Notes: generated from the letters alone by a model not told the origin. Shown: positions 1 through 12,012, counted from the first letter of the stretch. The stretch is 64,000 nucleotides of DNA from Streptomyces lucensis JCM 4490 (GCF_014650035.1 NZ_BMUE01000003.1:620001-684000); one strand, 5' to 3'. Program-made: numbers and translations.

Positions 1-84
1 CGAATGACCCGACGGTGTCCGTCCGCGGCGCGCGCCCCGGTGTCCTGCGGCGGACCGACGCCAGGACGTCGCACGTCGCCCCAA

Positions 85-102
85 GACCCACGGCAGTGGG
101 TC
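85..102. other. Short hairpin upstream of the first gene
   Basis: A perfect 7-bp stem (GACCCAC / GTGGGTC) closes a GGCA tetraloop 24 bases before the first start codon. It could be a leader structure or an operator half-palindrome. Nothing else is recognisable in bases 1-125, and no gene end enters from the left. Confidence 0.3.
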
Positions 103-125
103 ACGAGACCGCACGGAAGACCTCC

Positions 126-623
126 ATGACCATCGACAGCACCCGCTCCCTCCCCGCCGGGCCGCGCCAGAGCGTCGAGCTGGACCCCGACGAGGCCCTG
201 CGGCTTCTCGGCAGCGTCTCGCTCGGCCGGATCGTCTTCACGCGGCACGCCCTGCCGACCGTGCGCCCGGTGAACCACGTCCTGGTCGACGGCGACGTCG
301 TCATCCGCACCCACGAGGGAGCCGCCCTCACCTCGCACACCGAGGAGGCGGGCGGCTCCGGCGTCGTCGTCGCCTACGAGGCCGACGTCATCGACCCGGA
401 CACCCACCTCGGCTGGAGCGTGGTGGTCACCGGCTACGCCCATCTGGTGACCGATCCGGCGGAACTGGCGCGCCACGGGGGCCTGCTGGCGCCCTGGGTG
501 CGGCAGACGATGGACTACGCCGTGCGCATCCGGCCGGACCTGGTCACCGGCGTCCGCCTCACGGCGGCCGACGACCTCCCGGACGTGGGGACGCCGGCGC
601 TGCCGGCGCCCTCGGCGCCGTAG
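126..623 (+). CDS. Pyridoxamine 5'-phosphate oxidase family (FMN-binding split barrel) protein
   Basis: A 165-residue protein with the layout of small PNPOx-like split-barrel proteins. An N-terminal helix holds the family motif SLGRIVFT at about residues 34-41, followed by the strand-rich core VRPVNHVLVDGDVVIRTHEG and the GWSVVVTGYA strand. Such proteins bind FMN or F420 and the exact reaction is rarely known; this one is probably cytosolic. The frame is open further upstream, but the ATG at 126 follows GGAAG and matches the usual family N-terminus. It converges on a DosS-like kinase whose stop codon lies only 16 bases away. In mycobacteria such oxidase-fold proteins occur in the DosR dormancy regulon, so the neighbourhood is suggestive, but a link is inference. 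Confidence 0.85.
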   Translation: MTIDSTRSLPAGPRQSVELDPDEALRLLGSVSLGRIVFTRHALPTVRPVNHVLVDGDVVIRTHEGAALTSHTEEAGGSGVVVAYEADVIDPDTHLGWSVVVTGYAHLVTDPAELARHGGLLAPWVRQTMDYAVRIRPDLVTGVRLTAADDLPDVGTPALPAPSAP

Positions 624-628
624 GCGTC

Positions 629-2625
<1,997 letters not shown>

Positions 2626-3348
2626 GTGTTCTACTACCTGCTCAAGTACGTGCTGCTGGGCCCCCTGCTCAGGCTGGTGTTCCGGCCCCGGATCGAGGGG
2701 CTGGAGCACGTGCCCGACGAGGGCGCCGCGATCGTCGCCGGCAACCACCTGTCCTTCTCGGACCACTTCCTGATGCCGGCGATCCTGAAGCGCCGCATCA
2801 CCTTCCTCGCCAAGGCGGAGTACTTCACCGGGCCGGGCGTCAAGGGCCGGCTCACCGCCTTCTTCTTCCGCGGCGCCGGCCAGATCCCGGTGGACCGCTC
2901 CGGGAAGGAGGCGGGCCGGGCCGCGATCCGCGAGGGCCTCGGGGTGCTGCACCGGGGCGAGTTGCTCGGCATCTACCCGGAGGGCACCCGCTCGCACGAC
3001 GGCAGGCTCTACAAGGGCAAGGTGGGCGTCGCCGTGATGGCGCTGAAGGCCGGGGTGCCGGTCGTGCCGTGCGCGATGATCGGCACCTTCGAGGCGCAGC
3101 CGCCGGGCAAGGTGGTCCCGCGGATCCGCCCGGTGACCATCCGTTTCGGCAAGGCGCTCGACTTCTCCCGGTACGCCGGCCTGGAGAACGAGAAGGCGGT
3201 CCTGCGCGCCGTCACCGACGAGATCATGTACGCCATCCTGACGCTGTCCGAGCAGGAGTACGTCGACGAGTACGCGGCGGTGGTCAAGGAGCGGCAGGCG
3301 GCGCGGAAGGGCCGGGAGCGGCGGTTGCCGCGGGCGCCGCTCGGCTGA
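2626..3348 (+). CDS. 1-acyl-sn-glycerol-3-phosphate acyltransferase family protein (PlsC-like)
   Basis: A 240-residue member of the LPLAT/PlsC family, which transfers an acyl group to lysophosphatidate or a related lysolipid at the inner membrane face. All four blocks are visible: NHLSFSD (the H-X4-D catalytic motif, about residues 42-48), GQIPVDRSG, YPEGTRSHDGRLYKGK (acceptor binding) and VPVVPCAMIG. The N-terminus is hydrophobic, consistent with membrane association. The GTG start is preceded by GAGG at 8 bases. Length fits the family. Streptomycetes carry several paralogs, so the exact substrate and the plsC name are not assigned. It stands alone, divergent from the kinase. Confidence 0.9.
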   Translation: MFYYLLKYVLLGPLLRLVFRPRIEGLEHVPDEGAAIVAGNHLSFSDHFLMPAILKRRITFLAKAEYFTGPGVKGRLTAFFFRGAGQIPVDRSGKEAGRAAIREGLGVLHRGELLGIYPEGTRSHDGRLYKGKVGVAVMALKAGVPVVPCAMIGTFEAQPPGKVVPRIRPVTIRFGKALDFSRYAGLENEKAVLRAVTDEIMYAILTLSEQEYVDEYAAVVKERQAARKGRERRLPRAPLG

Positions 3349-3407
3349 TCCTCTGCCGTCGGCAGAAGGCGGCGCGGCCGGCGCCCCGGTGGCCGTACGG
3401 TCGCGGC

Positions 3408-4436
3408 ATGAAGCGTGCTGTGGTGATCGGGGCGACGGGGCAGATCGGGCGTGCGACGGTGGCGGCGCTGGCCCGGGACGGCTGGGAGGTGACGGCCGCC
3501 TCGCGGGGCGGAGGCCGGGACGCGTCCTGGCCCGGGGAGGTGCGGGCGGTACGGCTCGACCGGGAGGACGGGCGGGCGCTGGCCGGGGTGGTCGGCGAGG
3601 GATGCGACGTGCTGGTCGACGTCGTGGCCTACGACGCCGCGCACGCCCGGCAGTTGCTCGCTCTCGCCGGCCGGATCGGATCCGTCGTGGTCGTCTCCAG
3701 CGTGTCGGTGTACGAGGACGCCAGGGGCCGCGGCTTCGACACCCAGACGGAACCGGACGGCTTCCCCGGGTATCCCGTGCCCATACCGGAGACCCAGCGG
3801 ACGGTGGCCGCGGGTGAGGCCACCTACAGCACCCGCAAGATCGCGCTGGAGCGTGAACTCCTCACGGCGGGCGACCGGTTGCCGGCCACCGTGCTGCGGG
3901 CGGGCGCGGTCCACGGGCCGTTCTGCCGCAGCCCGCGCGAGCTGTACTTCGTCAAGCGGAACCTGGACCGGCGGGGCCGGCGCGTGCTCGCGTACGGCGG
4001 CGGGAGCCGCTTCCACCCGGCGAGCGTGCACAACATCGCGGAACTGGTCCGGCTGGCCGCGGCCCGGCCCGGCGCCCGGGTGCTGAACGCCTGCGACGGC
4101 GAGGCGCCCACCGTCGCCGCGATCGCCGCCGCCGTAGACGCGGTGATGGGCGTGACGAACGAGACGGTCCTGGTCGAGGGCGCTCCCCCGGCGCCGGGGG
4201 TGGGCGAGACGCCGTGGTCGGTGCCGTACCCGGTCGTGGCGGACATGACGGCGGCGGAACGCGAACTGGGCTACCGCCCGGTGGTGGGGTACGCCGAGTC
4301 CCTGCCGGAGACCGTCGCGTGGATCGAGCGCCGGCTCGCGGGGGGCGACTGGCGGGAGGCGTTCCCGAAGATGGTCCGCGCCTACGGCGACCTGTTCGAC
4401 TACGCGGCGGAGGACGCCTGGTGGCCGGGGACATGA
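3408..4436 (+). CDS. NAD-dependent epimerase/dehydratase family protein
   Basis: A 342-residue extended short-chain dehydrogenase/reductase. The N-terminus has the Rossmann motif VIGATGQIG (residues 5-13). VVVSSVSVY and a YSTRK segment supply the Ser and Tyr-X3-Lys catalytic residues expected of sugar-nucleotide epimerases. The C-terminal part [15 protein letters not shown] also matches NAD-epimerase proteins. The ATG at 3408 begins directly with the nucleotide-binding strand, so longer in-frame starts are unlikely. The substrate is unknown. No sugar biosynthesis genes are nearby, so it may be a general reductase or epimerase. A strong terminator follows. Confidence 0.88.
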   Translation: MKRAVVIGATGQIGRATVAALARDGWEVTAASRGGGRDASWPGEVRAVRLDREDGRALAGVVGEGCDVLVDVVAYDAAHARQLLALAGRIGSVVVVSSVSVYEDARGRGFDTQTEPDGFPGYPVPIPETQRTVAAGEATYSTRKIALERELLTAGDRLPATVLRAGAVHGPFCRSPRELYFVKRNLDRRGRRVLAYGGGSRFHPASVHNIAELVRLAAARPGARVLNACDGEAPTVAAIAAAVDAVMGVTNETVLVEGAPPAPGVGETPWSVPYPVVADMTAAERELGYRPVVGYAESLPETVAWIERRLAGGDWREAFPKMVRAYGDLFDYAAEDAWWPGT

Positions 4437-4438
4437 GC

Positions 4439-4469
4439 GAGGGGCGGCCGGGAAGACCGGCCGCCCCTC
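4439..4469. terminator. Strong bidirectional terminator
   Basis: A perfect 13-bp stem, GAGGGGCGGCCGG with its complement, closes a 5-base loop (4452-4456). It lies between the epimerase stop (4436) and the convergent peptidase stop (4488), so it can serve both genes. Confidence 0.85.
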
Positions 4470-4487
4470 ATCGTGTCCCGGTCCGGG

Positions 4488-6083
4488 TTACGGCTTCGGC
4501 GTGGCGTGCGGTGCGCAGGTCACGTCCGAGCGGTCCAGCCGGCCGTCGAGCAGGTAGGCGTCGACGCGCTGGTTGATGCAGGGGTTGACCAGGCCGGTGA
4601 CGCCGTGGGAGCCCGCGTCCTTCTCGGTGATCAGGCGGGAGCCCTTGAAGCGCTTGTGCAGCTCGACGGCGCCGCCGTACGGGGTGGCGGCGTCCCGGGT
4701 GGACTGCACGATCAGCACCTGCGGCAGGCCCTTGTGCGTCCTGACCTCGAGCGGCGTCTGCTGCTTGACCGGCCACGTGGCGCACGGGAGGTTCATCCAG
4801 GCGTTGGCCCAGGTCATGAACGGGTGGTCCTTGTGGAGCCGGGTGTTGTCCCGGTCCCACTTGCGCCAGCTGGTCGGCCACTTGGCGTCGGTGCACTCGA
4901 CGGCCGTGTAGACGGCGTTGCTGTTCTCCGAGGCGATGTTGCCCGCGGTGTCCGAGAGGTCCGGGGCCGCCGCGTCGACGAGCGCCTGGGTGTCACCGGC
5001 GTAGTACTTGCTGAAGACCGTCGCGACCGGCACCCACGAGGAGTCGTAGTAAGGCGCGCTCTGGAAGAAGGAGATCAGCTCGGCCGGGCCGACGACTCCG
5101 CCGATCGGGTTCTTCTTGGCGGTGGCGCGCAGCTGGAGCCACTTGTCCTGGACGGCGGCACGGGTGGTGCCGAGGTGGAAGGCGGCGTCGTTCGCGGCGA
5201 CCCAGTCCTGCCAGTCCTTCCAGCGGCCCTCGAAGGCGACGTCCTGGTCCAGGTTGGCCTGGTACCAGATCTTGTCGCGGGAGGGGCTGACCACGCTGTC
5301 GACGACCATGCGGCGCAGGTGGCCCGGGAAGAGGGTGCCGTAGACGGCGCCGAGGTAGGTGCCGTAGGAGACGCCGAGGTAGTTGAGCTTCCGCTCGCCG
5401 AGCGCGGCGCGGACGACGTCCAGGTCGCGGGCGGTGTTCGGCGTGGTCATGTGCGGCAGCATGGTGCCGCTGCGCTTGCCGCAGCCCTCGGCGTACTGGC
5501 GGGCCAGCTTGCGCTGCGCGGTCTTGTCGGCCTCGGTGTCGGGCACCGGGTCGGCCTTGGGGGCCTTGACGAACTCCTGCGGGTCGATGCAGGAGATGGG
5601 CGCCGAGTGGCCGACGCCGCGCGGGTCGAACCCGACGAAGTCGTAGGCCTTGGCGACGTTCGCCCAGACGGCGTTCTTCGTGGTGACGCGGCGCGGGAAG
5701 CGCAGGCCGGAGCCGCCGGGGCCGCCCGGGTTGTAGACGAGCGCGCCCTGCCGCTCCTTCTTGGTGCCCGTGTTGCCGATGCGGTCCACGGCGAGCTTGA
5801 TCTGCTTGCCGTAGGGGCGGGCGTAGTCGAGCGGCACGCTGACCCAGCCGCACTGGATGGGCTTCTCCAGCCCCCAGTCCTCGGGGCAGTCCTGCCAGTG
5901 GACGCCGGCCTTGGCGGCGCGGGCGGCCGCGATCTCGGCGCCCTTGGCCTCCCGGTCCTGGGCGGGCCGGGCGGCGGCACCGGCGGCGGGCGCCGACACG
6001 ACACCGGCGATCAGGGTGGCGGTGACGAGTGCTCCGGCCGAACCGAGCGCCAGCAGGCGGCTCTTCGGTCTGTTCTCCCTCAA
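4488..6083 (-). CDS. Secreted alpha/beta hydrolase, tripeptidyl-aminopeptidase type (peptidase S33)
   Basis: A 531-residue exported serine peptidase. A Sec-type signal peptide (basic MRENRPKSR, hydrophobic LLALGSAGALVTATLIAGVV, cleavage after a run of Ala near residue 35) precedes an alpha/beta-hydrolase fold with oxyanion segment NPGGPGGSG, nucleophile elbow GVSYGTYLG, and a C-terminal catalytic His region DAGSHGVTG. Streptomyces Tap/SlpD/SlpE enzymes of this size release tripeptides from protein N-termini outside the cell. The start is a TTG at 6083 preceded by GGAGG. It follows the urease operon on the same strand with a 172-base gap and is probably transcribed separately. Confidence 0.88.
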   Translation of the reverse strand: MRENRPKSRLLALGSAGALVTATLIAGVVSAPAAGAAARPAQDREAKGAEIAAARAAKAGVHWQDCPEDWGLEKPIQCGWVSVPLDYARPYGKQIKLAVDRIGNTGTKKERQGALVYNPGGPGGSGLRFPRRVTTKNAVWANVAKAYDFVGFDPRGVGHSAPISCIDPQEFVKAPKADPVPDTEADKTAQRKLARQYAEGCGKRSGTMLPHMTTPNTARDLDVVRAALGERKLNYLGVSYGTYLGAVYGTLFPGHLRRMVVDSVVSPSRDKIWYQANLDQDVAFEGRWKDWQDWVAANDAAFHLGTTRAAVQDKWLQLRATAKKNPIGGVVGPAELISFFQSAPYYDSSWVPVATVFSKYYAGDTQALVDAAAPDLSDTAGNIASENSNAVYTAVECTDAKWPTSWRKWDRDNTRLHKDHPFMTWANAWMNLPCATWPVKQQTPLEVRTHKGLPQVLIVQSTRDAATPYGGAVELHKRFKGSRLITEKDAGSHGVTGLVNPCINQRVDAYLLDGRLDRSDVTCAPHATPKP

Positions 6084-6255
6084 GGGGGCCCTCCGCGTGA
6101 CTCGCTGCGAGTGGTCAGGCGGGGATCCTCTCGGCTGTGAGCCGTCCGAGAACAGGGTTCGCCGCCCATCTTTACCAATCCGATAACCGGATGATCATGT
6201 CCCGCTGAGCGGAACGGAGGTGACGGGCCATCGGGTCGGTACGGAAAAGCCCCGG

Positions 6256-7013
6256 TCACGGGCCGAGCAGGGCCAGTGCCTCGTCCAGCAGCCCGCGCAG
6301 GAGGAGGGCGTCGGGCGCCACGGCACTGACGAGCACGGCCGGCCCGGCCAGCGGCATCAGCGCGGCACACTCCCCCAGCATGCGGGCGATCGGCGGCCGT
6401 TCAGCGAACTCCGGTCGGGCCACGAGCAGTTGCCCCACCGCGCGATGCCCGGCGAGCACGGCGGGGCCGTCCCAGCCGCCGGGAGCACCGGGTCCGCAGG
6501 CCAGTTCCTGGTCGAGCACGCACCGGCCGGCGACGCGCACGGTCAGCCGGCTGGTGAGCCTCCCGGGGACCTCCCCGGCCCGCCCGAGCACCTGTTCCTC
6601 GCGCAGCACGAGCCGTGCCCCGGCGCCGAGTTCGGCCCGCGTGGCGACCTGCAGTTCGCTGCCGTGGGCCGAGATCAACTGCTCGGGCAGCCAGTGCAGT
6701 TCGCCGCCGTCCGCCACGTCGAGCCGCACGTCGTAGCGGGCCTCGTGCTTGGTCTGACCCGGCAGCGCGAGCGTGGCGGCGGCCGATCCGACGTGCAGCC
6801 GGGCGCCTTCCTCCACCCGCGCGGCCAGCGTGAACCGGTCGCCGCCGAGCGGGCCGCTCATCGCGCCGACGACCATGACCTTCGCCTCGCCGCCGCTCGC
6901 CCGGGTGCGGCGCAGGGCCAGCGGGCCCTCGCCGTCCAGCACCGGCAGCGCCGTGCCGCCGCGGCCGTCGGCGCGGGCGACGATCCGTGAGCTCGCCCGT
7001 ACCCCGGCGGCCG

Positions 7014-7017
<4 letters not shown>
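6256..7017 (-). CDS. ureD: Urease accessory protein UreD
   Basis: A 253-residue protein matching UreD (UreH), the scaffold that binds the apo-urease and, with UreF and UreG, delivers nickel. Recognisable blocks are [32 protein letters not shown] and [13 protein letters not shown] near the end. It is the last gene of the operon. The GTG start at 7017 overlaps the ureG stop as GTGA, indicating translational coupling. Longer in-frame starts exist upstream but would lie within ureG. Confidence 0.93.
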
Positions 7018-7691
<674 letters not shown>

Positions 7692-7744
7692 ACGGCGGCT
7701 CCAGGGGTCGGCCGGGACAGGGGTCAGGGGGCGAAGTCCCCGGG

Positions 7745-8419
7745 TCAGGAGGCGAAGAGACGTACGGACCAGGCCGCGTGCCACTCCGCACCGCTCTCCA
7801 GCAGGGGTCCGGACGCGGCGGGCAACGCGCCGACGCCCTCGTCGGCCGCCCGCCGTGCCGCCTCCACCGCGCGGTCCACGACCCGGTCCAGCTCCGGCGC
7901 CAGCCGCGCCAGCACACCGGTCGCGTCGAACGGGTCGAGGCTCAGCAGACGCACCGTGGCCGTCGCCGGCCCGCTCACGCACTCGTACGCCGCGCAGTAC
8001 GCGGCGTCCCCGGGGGCGAGGCCGGCCGCCCGGGCGGCGAGGCCGAGCACGACCGGCTGGTGCGCGCCTCTGGGAAACTCCCCTGCCAGCGCTTCCAGTT
8101 CGGGCGACGGCCAGCAGGCCCGCGCGGCACGCGTCAGTTGCCTCCCGAGCCGGCGCGCGGCGTTGCGCAGGGCCGGGGACGGCGTGCGGGCGTCGGCCGC
8201 CGCGTCCAGCGCGGCGGGCTCGACGCCCAGTACGGCCGCCGCCGCGAGCGCGCCCGCCACCAGCCCGGCGGTGTGCAGCCGCCCGCGGCAGAAGTCCTCC
8301 AGGGTCGCGGCGGAGGTGATCCGGCCCGCCTTGACGGCGGCCTCCGCCCCGCCGGAGTGGGCGTGCCCTCCGGCGGGGAAGCGGCCGTCGGCCAGGACGA
8401 GCAGTGCCGCCCGTGACAT
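7745..8419 (-). CDS. ureF: Urease accessory protein UreF
   Basis: A 224-residue all-helical protein matching UreF, the factor that joins UreD-urease to UreG and gates activation. The family signature [16 protein letters not shown] appears at residues 9-24, and the C-terminal helices are Ala/Leu rich as expected. It starts at an ATG 9 bases after the ureC stop, so it is cotranscribed and probably coupled. Confidence 0.94.
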   Translation of the reverse strand: MSRAALLVLADGRFPAGGHAHSGGAEAAVKAGRITSAATLEDFCRGRLHTAGLVAGALAAAAVLGVEPAALDAAADARTPSPALRNAARRLGRQLTRAARACWPSPELEALAGEFPRGAHQPVVLGLAARAAGLAPGDAAYCAAYECVSGPATATVRLLSLDPFDATGVLARLAPELDRVVDRAVEAARRAADEGVGALPAASGPLLESGAEWHAAWSVRLFAS

Positions 8420-8428
8420 CGCGCCCCC

Positions 8429-10150
8429 TCAGAAGAGGAAGTAGCGTTGGGCCATGGGCAGTTCGGCCGCCGGTGTCGCCTCCACCAGCTCGCCGTCGAT
8501 GTGCACGGCGAAGCTGTCGGGGTCGATCCGGACGTCCGGCCGGGCGTCGTTCTCACGCATGTCGGCCTTGGTGACCCGGCGCGTCGACTCGATCACCGCG
8601 AACCGCTTGCCGAGGCGCAGCCGCTCCGGCAGCCCGTCCTCGACCGCCGCCGGGGCGACGAAGTTGACGGAGTTGGCGGCCGGGGCGCGGCCGATCGCGC
8701 CGTACATCGGGCGGGGCAGGACCGGTTGCGGGGTCGGGATGGAGGCGTTGGCGTCGCCCATCTGCGCGTACGCGATCTGCCCGCCCTTGAGGACGAGGAG
8801 CGGTTTGACCCCGAAGAACGCCGGCTCCCACAGCACCAGATCGGCGAGCTTGCCGGTCTCGACGGAGCCGATCTCGGCGGCGAGGCCCTGGGCGAGCGCC
8901 GGGTTGATCGTGTACTTGGCGACGTAGCGCCGTACCCGGTGGTTGTCCGCGCGACCGTCGCCCGGCAGCGCCCCGCGACGGCCCTTCATCACGTGCGCCG
9001 TCTGCCAGGTGCGCAGGACGACCTCCCCGACGCGGCCCATGGCCTGGGAGTCGGAGGAGATGATCGAGATCGCGCCGAGGTCGTGCAGGACGTCCTCCGC
9101 GCCGATGGTGGAGGGCCGGATCCGGGACTCGGCGAACGCCAGGTCCTCCGGGACCGCCGCGTTGAGGTGGTGGCAGACCATCAGCATGTCGAGGTGTTCC
9201 TCGGCGGTGTTGACGGTGAACGGCCGGGTCGGGTTGGTGGAGCTGGGCAGCACGTTGGGCCGGGAGACCACGGTCATGATGTCCGGGGCGTGGCCGCCGC
9301 CGGCGCCCTCGGTGTGGTACGTGTGGATGCCCCGGCCCGCGATCGCGGCGAGGGTGTCGCCGACGAAGCCCGCCTCGTTCAGGGTGTCCGTGTGGATGGC
9401 GATCTGGACGCCGGTGCGGTCGGCGACGGTGAGCGCGGCGTCGATGACGGCGGGGGTGGAGCCCCAGTCCTCGTGCAGCTTGAGGCCGACGGCGCCGCCG
9501 CGGATCTGGGAGAGCATCGCCTCGTGGCTGACGGTGTTGCCCTTGCCGAGGAGGCCGACGTTGACCGGGTACGCCTCCATCGCCTCCAGCATGCGGGCCA
9601 GGTGCCACGGGCCGGGCGTCACGGTGGTCGCCTTGGACCCCTCGGCCGGACCGGTGCCGCCGCCGACCAGGGTGGTGATTCCGGAGGCCAGCGCCTCGTC
9701 GGCGATCCGCGGGCAGATGAAGTGGACGTGCGCGTCGATGGCGCCGGCTGTGAGGATGCGCCCGTTGCCGGCGATGATCTCGGTCTCGGGACCGATGACC
9801 AGGTCCGGATGGACGCCGTCCATGGTGTCGGGGTTGCCGGCCTTGCCGAGGGCGGTGATCCGGCCGTCCCGGACGCCGACGTCGGCCTTGACGACGCCCC
9901 AGTGGTCGACGACGACGGCCCCGGTGATCACGGTGTCGGGGGTGCCCTCGGCCCGGGTGGCCCGGGACTGGCCCATCGACTCGCGGACGACCTTGCCGCC
10001 ACCGAAGACGGCCTCGTCGCCGGAGGTTCCGGGGCCGCCCGAGCGGTCCTCCTCGATCTCGATCAGCAGATCGGTGTCGGCGAGCCGGATGCGGTCGCCG
10101 GTGGTGGGGCCGAACAGGTCGGCGTAGGCGGCGCGGGAGAGTTCAGGCAT
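8429..10150 (-). CDS. ureC: Urease alpha subunit
   Basis: The 573-residue catalytic subunit, full length for the family. It hydrolyses urea to ammonia and carbamate at a dinuclear nickel centre. Visible residues: [11 protein letters not shown] (metal His pair), GLKLHEDWG with the Lys that is carbamylated to bridge the nickels (near residue 224), [10 protein letters not shown], the [15 protein letters not shown] loop and the flap motif MVCHHLN with Cys and His. [18 protein letters not shown] is also conserved. The ATG at 10150 overlaps the end of ureB by 8 bases. The subunits are separate polypeptides, as in most bacteria. Confidence 0.98.
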   Translation of the reverse strand: MPELSRAAYADLFGPTTGDRIRLADTDLLIEIEEDRSGGPGTSGDEAVFGGGKVVRESMGQSRATRAEGTPDTVITGAVVVDHWGVVKADVGVRDGRITALGKAGNPDTMDGVHPDLVIGPETEIIAGNGRILTAGAIDAHVHFICPRIADEALASGITTLVGGGTGPAEGSKATTVTPGPWHLARMLEAMEAYPVNVGLLGKGNTVSHEAMLSQIRGGAVGLKLHEDWGSTPAVIDAALTVADRTGVQIAIHTDTLNEAGFVGDTLAAIAGRGIHTYHTEGAGGGHAPDIMTVVSRPNVLPSSTNPTRPFTVNTAEEHLDMLMVCHHLNAAVPEDLAFAESRIRPSTIGAEDVLHDLGAISIISSDSQAMGRVGEVVLRTWQTAHVMKGRRGALPGDGRADNHRVRRYVAKYTINPALAQGLAAEIGSVETGKLADLVLWEPAFFGVKPLLVLKGGQIAYAQMGDANASIPTPQPVLPRPMYGAIGRAPAANSVNFVAPAAVEDGLPERLRLGKRFAVIESTRRVTKADMRENDARPDVRIDPDSFAVHIDGELVEATPAAELPMAQRYFLF

Positions 10151-10454
10151 CGAGGGCGCCTCCCGTCTCCCCGCGCAGGCCCGGCACGATGCGGGCGCCG
10201 GCCAGGGGCACGAGTTCCACCGCGGCGGGAATGCCCGGTTCGAAGCGCACGGCGGTACCGGCGGCGACGTTCAGCCGCTTGCCGCGGGCGGCGGCGCGGT
10301 CGAACTCCAGGCCGGGATTGGCCTCGGCGAAATGGTAGTGGGAGCCGACCTGCACGGGCCGGTCGGCGGCGTTGAGCACGGTCAGGCGGGTGACCGCGCG
10401 GCCCTCGTTGCACAGAACGGGCTCGTCCGCGAACAGGATCTCTCCGGGAATCAC
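10143..10454 (-). CDS. ureB: Urease beta subunit
   Basis: A 103-residue structural subunit. It begins with [19 protein letters not shown], the classic UreB N-terminus, and contains [15 protein letters not shown] and the [20 protein letters not shown] block. It packs against UreA and UreC in the urease trimer. The start is a GTG 12 bases downstream of the ureA stop. Confidence 0.96.
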   Translation of the reverse strand: MIPGEILFADEPVLCNEGRAVTRLTVLNAADRPVQVGSHYHFAEANPGLEFDRAAARGKRLNVAAGTAVRFEPGIPAAVELVPLAGARIVPGLRGETGGALDA

Positions 10455-10466
10455 GACGCGCCCCCC

Positions 10467-10769
10467 TCAGATGATCGGCTCGTGGACGGTGACGAGCTTG
10501 GTGCCGTCCGGGAAGGTGGCCTCCACCTGGACGTCGTGGATCATCTCCGGGACCCCGTCCATGACGTCGTCCCTCGTGAGGAGCTTGCGGCCGGAGGACA
10601 TCAGCTCGGCGACGGTGCGACCGTCACGCGCGCCCTCCAGGATGTGCGACGTGATGTAGGCGATCGCCTCCGGGTGGTTGAGCCTCAGCCCGCGCGCCCT
10701 TCGCTTCTCGGCCACGTCGGCCGCCACGTGGATCAGCAGCCTCTCTTGCTCGTGCGGGGTCAGTTGCAC
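10467..10769 (-). CDS. ureA: Urease gamma subunit
   Basis: A 100-residue UreA, exactly the usual family length. It opens with [19 protein letters not shown] and has the conserved [20 protein letters not shown] and [18 protein letters not shown] blocks. The GTG at 10769 is preferred because GAGG precedes it by 6 bases and it gives the normal length. It is the first gene of ureABCFGD. A GlnR-like site lies about 150 bases upstream, fitting nitrogen control of the whole operon. Confidence 0.97.
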   Translation of the reverse strand: MQLTPHEQERLLIHVAADVAEKRRARGLRLNHPEAIAYITSHILEGARDGRTVAELMSSGRKLLTRDDVMDGVPEMIHDVQVEATFPDGTKLVTVHEPII

Positions 10770-10914
10770 GTCCCACCTCACAGTCCCTCGCTCCGGACCG
10801 TGCGGGGTCCGGTCGCCGCAGCCACCACGACGGGATAGGTGTAACACACAGACAATTGACCCGATCGCGAGCAACACGGGCAGAAAAACCCCTGGTGGCG
10901 TGGATCGGCAGGCT

Positions 10915-10941
10915 AGTTCCCCGGAGTTTCAACGACGTTAA
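10915..10941 (-). promoter_or_regulatory. Putative GlnR-binding site for the urease operon
   Basis: On the minus strand the bases read TTAAC-n6-GAAAC-n6-GAACT. The actinobacterial GlnR consensus, as I know it, is gTnAc-n6-GaAAc repeated at 6-base spacing. The first two pentamers match at 4/5 and 5/5 and the third is partial. The site is about 145-170 bases upstream of the ureA start. ureA is a reported GlnR target in S. coelicolor, from memory. Confidence 0.5.
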
Positions 10942-10995
10942 CCGGGCCTTGATCCGCCCATGACCGCGCGATGGGCTCCCGCCTACCGGCTCCGC

Positions 10996-11283
10996 TCACG
11001 GCGCGCCGGGCCGGCGGTGTTCCGCCGCTATGCCGAAGCGGTGCCGTTCACGGGCGGCGGAACCGCCCTCGTGGATCCGCGACACCGTGCTGACGATCTG
11101 CTCCTCGGCCGGCTCGTCGAGGGCGTCCAGCGCGTCGAGGCGTTCCATGTCGGCGGCCGAGACCAGCGCGACCAGCGGCTTGCCGTGACGCGTCACGACG
11201 ACGCGTTCACCGCCGTACACCACCCGGTTGATCAGGTCGGCGAGTTCAGCCCTGGCTTGCGTCACCGGAATCTCGTAGGCCAT
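10996..11283 (-). CDS. Type II antitoxin, Phd/YefM family, without an adjacent toxin
   Basis: A 95-residue protein. Residues 1-55 match the Phd/YefM DNA-binding fold: [20 protein letters not shown], then [18 protein letters not shown]. Such antitoxins dimerise on their own promoter and neutralise a RelE/Doc-type toxin with a C-terminal tail. The tail here (about residues 56-95) is Glu/Arg rich and not recognisable. No toxin gene follows: the next 220 bases on this strand hold only the ureA promoter region. It is therefore a solitary antitoxin, either acting with a distant toxin or serving as an autonomous repressor. A YefM-like operator lies just upstream. Confidence 0.8.
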   Translation of the reverse strand: MAYEIPVTQARAELADLINRVVYGGERVVVTRHGKPLVALVSAADMERLDALDALDEPAEEQIVSTVSRIHEGGSAARERHRFGIAAEHRRPGAP

Positions 11284-11309
11284 ACCCCCATCATAACGTC
11301 ACGTACGTC

Positions 11310-11326
11310 CTGTACATTTTTTACAG
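11310..11326. promoter_or_regulatory. Probable YefM-type operator (TGTACA palindrome)
   Basis: CTGTA-n7-TACAG forms a 17-bp inverted repeat containing TGTACA at 11311-11316; CGTACG lies just beside it at 11302-11307. In E. coli, YefM binds TGTACA core palindromes in its own promoter. The site lies between the antitoxin start and the divergent ClpP-like gene, so it could control both. Confidence 0.5.
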
Positions 11327-11364
11327 ATGCCGGGCCCACGAGGGGCCCCGGCGTGAGGAGGGGT

Positions 11365-12006
11365 ATGCCCGTGTCCCGACCGTCCGCCCGTCACGTCCTG
11401 CCCGAGTTCACCGACCGCACCGGAACGGGGGCGCGCACGCTCGATCCCTACGGCAGGCTCTTCGAGGAGCGGGTGGTCTTCCTCGGGACGCCGGTCGACG
11501 CCGCAGCGGCGAGCGACGTGACGGCGCAGTTCATGTACCTGGAACACGCCGCCCCGGAGCGGGACATCACGCTGTACGTCAACTCCCCGGGGGGTTCGTT
11601 CGACGCGATGACGGCGATCTACGACACGATGCGGTACGTCGGGTGCGACGTGGCGACCTACTGCCTGGGGCAGGCCGCCTCCGTCGCCGCAGTCCTGCTC
11701 GCGGCCGGCACACCGGGCAAGCGGTTCACGCTGCCGGGGGCACGCGTGGTGATCACCCAGCCGGCCCTGCCCGAGCCGGTGCACGGTCAGCCGGACGACC
11801 TCGTGATCCAGGCCCGTGAACTGACCCGGACCCGGGACCTGGTGGAACGGATGCTCGTACGGCACACGGGGCGCACGGCGGAGCAGGTGCGCGGGGACCT
11901 GGAACGGGACCTGGTCCTGGACGCCCCGGGAGCGCTGGCCCACGGCCTGGTCGACGCCGTCGTGCCCAGCCGCCGGAGCATGCCCGGCGCACCGGAATCG
12001 GGGTGA
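11365..12006 (+). CDS. ClpP-like serine protease family protein lacking the catalytic His
   Basis: A 213-residue protein with the ClpP fold. [20 protein letters not shown] and [10 protein letters not shown] carry the nucleophile Ser106, and [20 protein letters not shown] holds the expected Asp182. The family block that normally reads IMIHQP is here VVITQP, so the catalytic His is Thr131. The nearest downstream His is H140, in a segment that is also divergent. The protein is therefore probably inactive as a peptidase, or a regulatory ring subunit that assembles with another ClpP. The ATG at 11365 follows GAGGAGGGGT. A small gene starts 6 bases after the stop, and no ClpX or second ClpP is adjacent. 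Streptomycetes normally encode active clpP pairs elsewhere. Confidence 0.85.
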   Translation: MPVSRPSARHVLPEFTDRTGTGARTLDPYGRLFEERVVFLGTPVDAAAASDVTAQFMYLEHAAPERDITLYVNSPGGSFDAMTAIYDTMRYVGCDVATYCLGQAASVAAVLLAAGTPGKRFTLPGARVVITQPALPEPVHGQPDDLVIQARELTRTRDLVERMLVRHTGRTAEQVRGDLERDLVLDAPGALAHGLVDAVVPSRRSMPGAPESG

Positions 12007-12012
12007 GCGCGG

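Noticed and set aside
4473..6140. Plus-strand 555-codon frame opposite the secreted peptidase
   Set aside because: Repetitive Gly/Val/Arg/Asp text; the opposite strand has a signal peptide and a full catalytic triad context.
6084..6255. Possible small gene between the peptidase and ureD
   Set aside because: Frames there are short and Arg/Pro-rich, without ribosome binding sites; the region is better read as a promoter for the peptidase.
8447..10375. A 642-codon plus-strand open frame opposite ureC/ureB
   Set aside because: Composition is Gly/Val/Asp/Arg with no motif, while the opposite strand encodes intact urease subunits.
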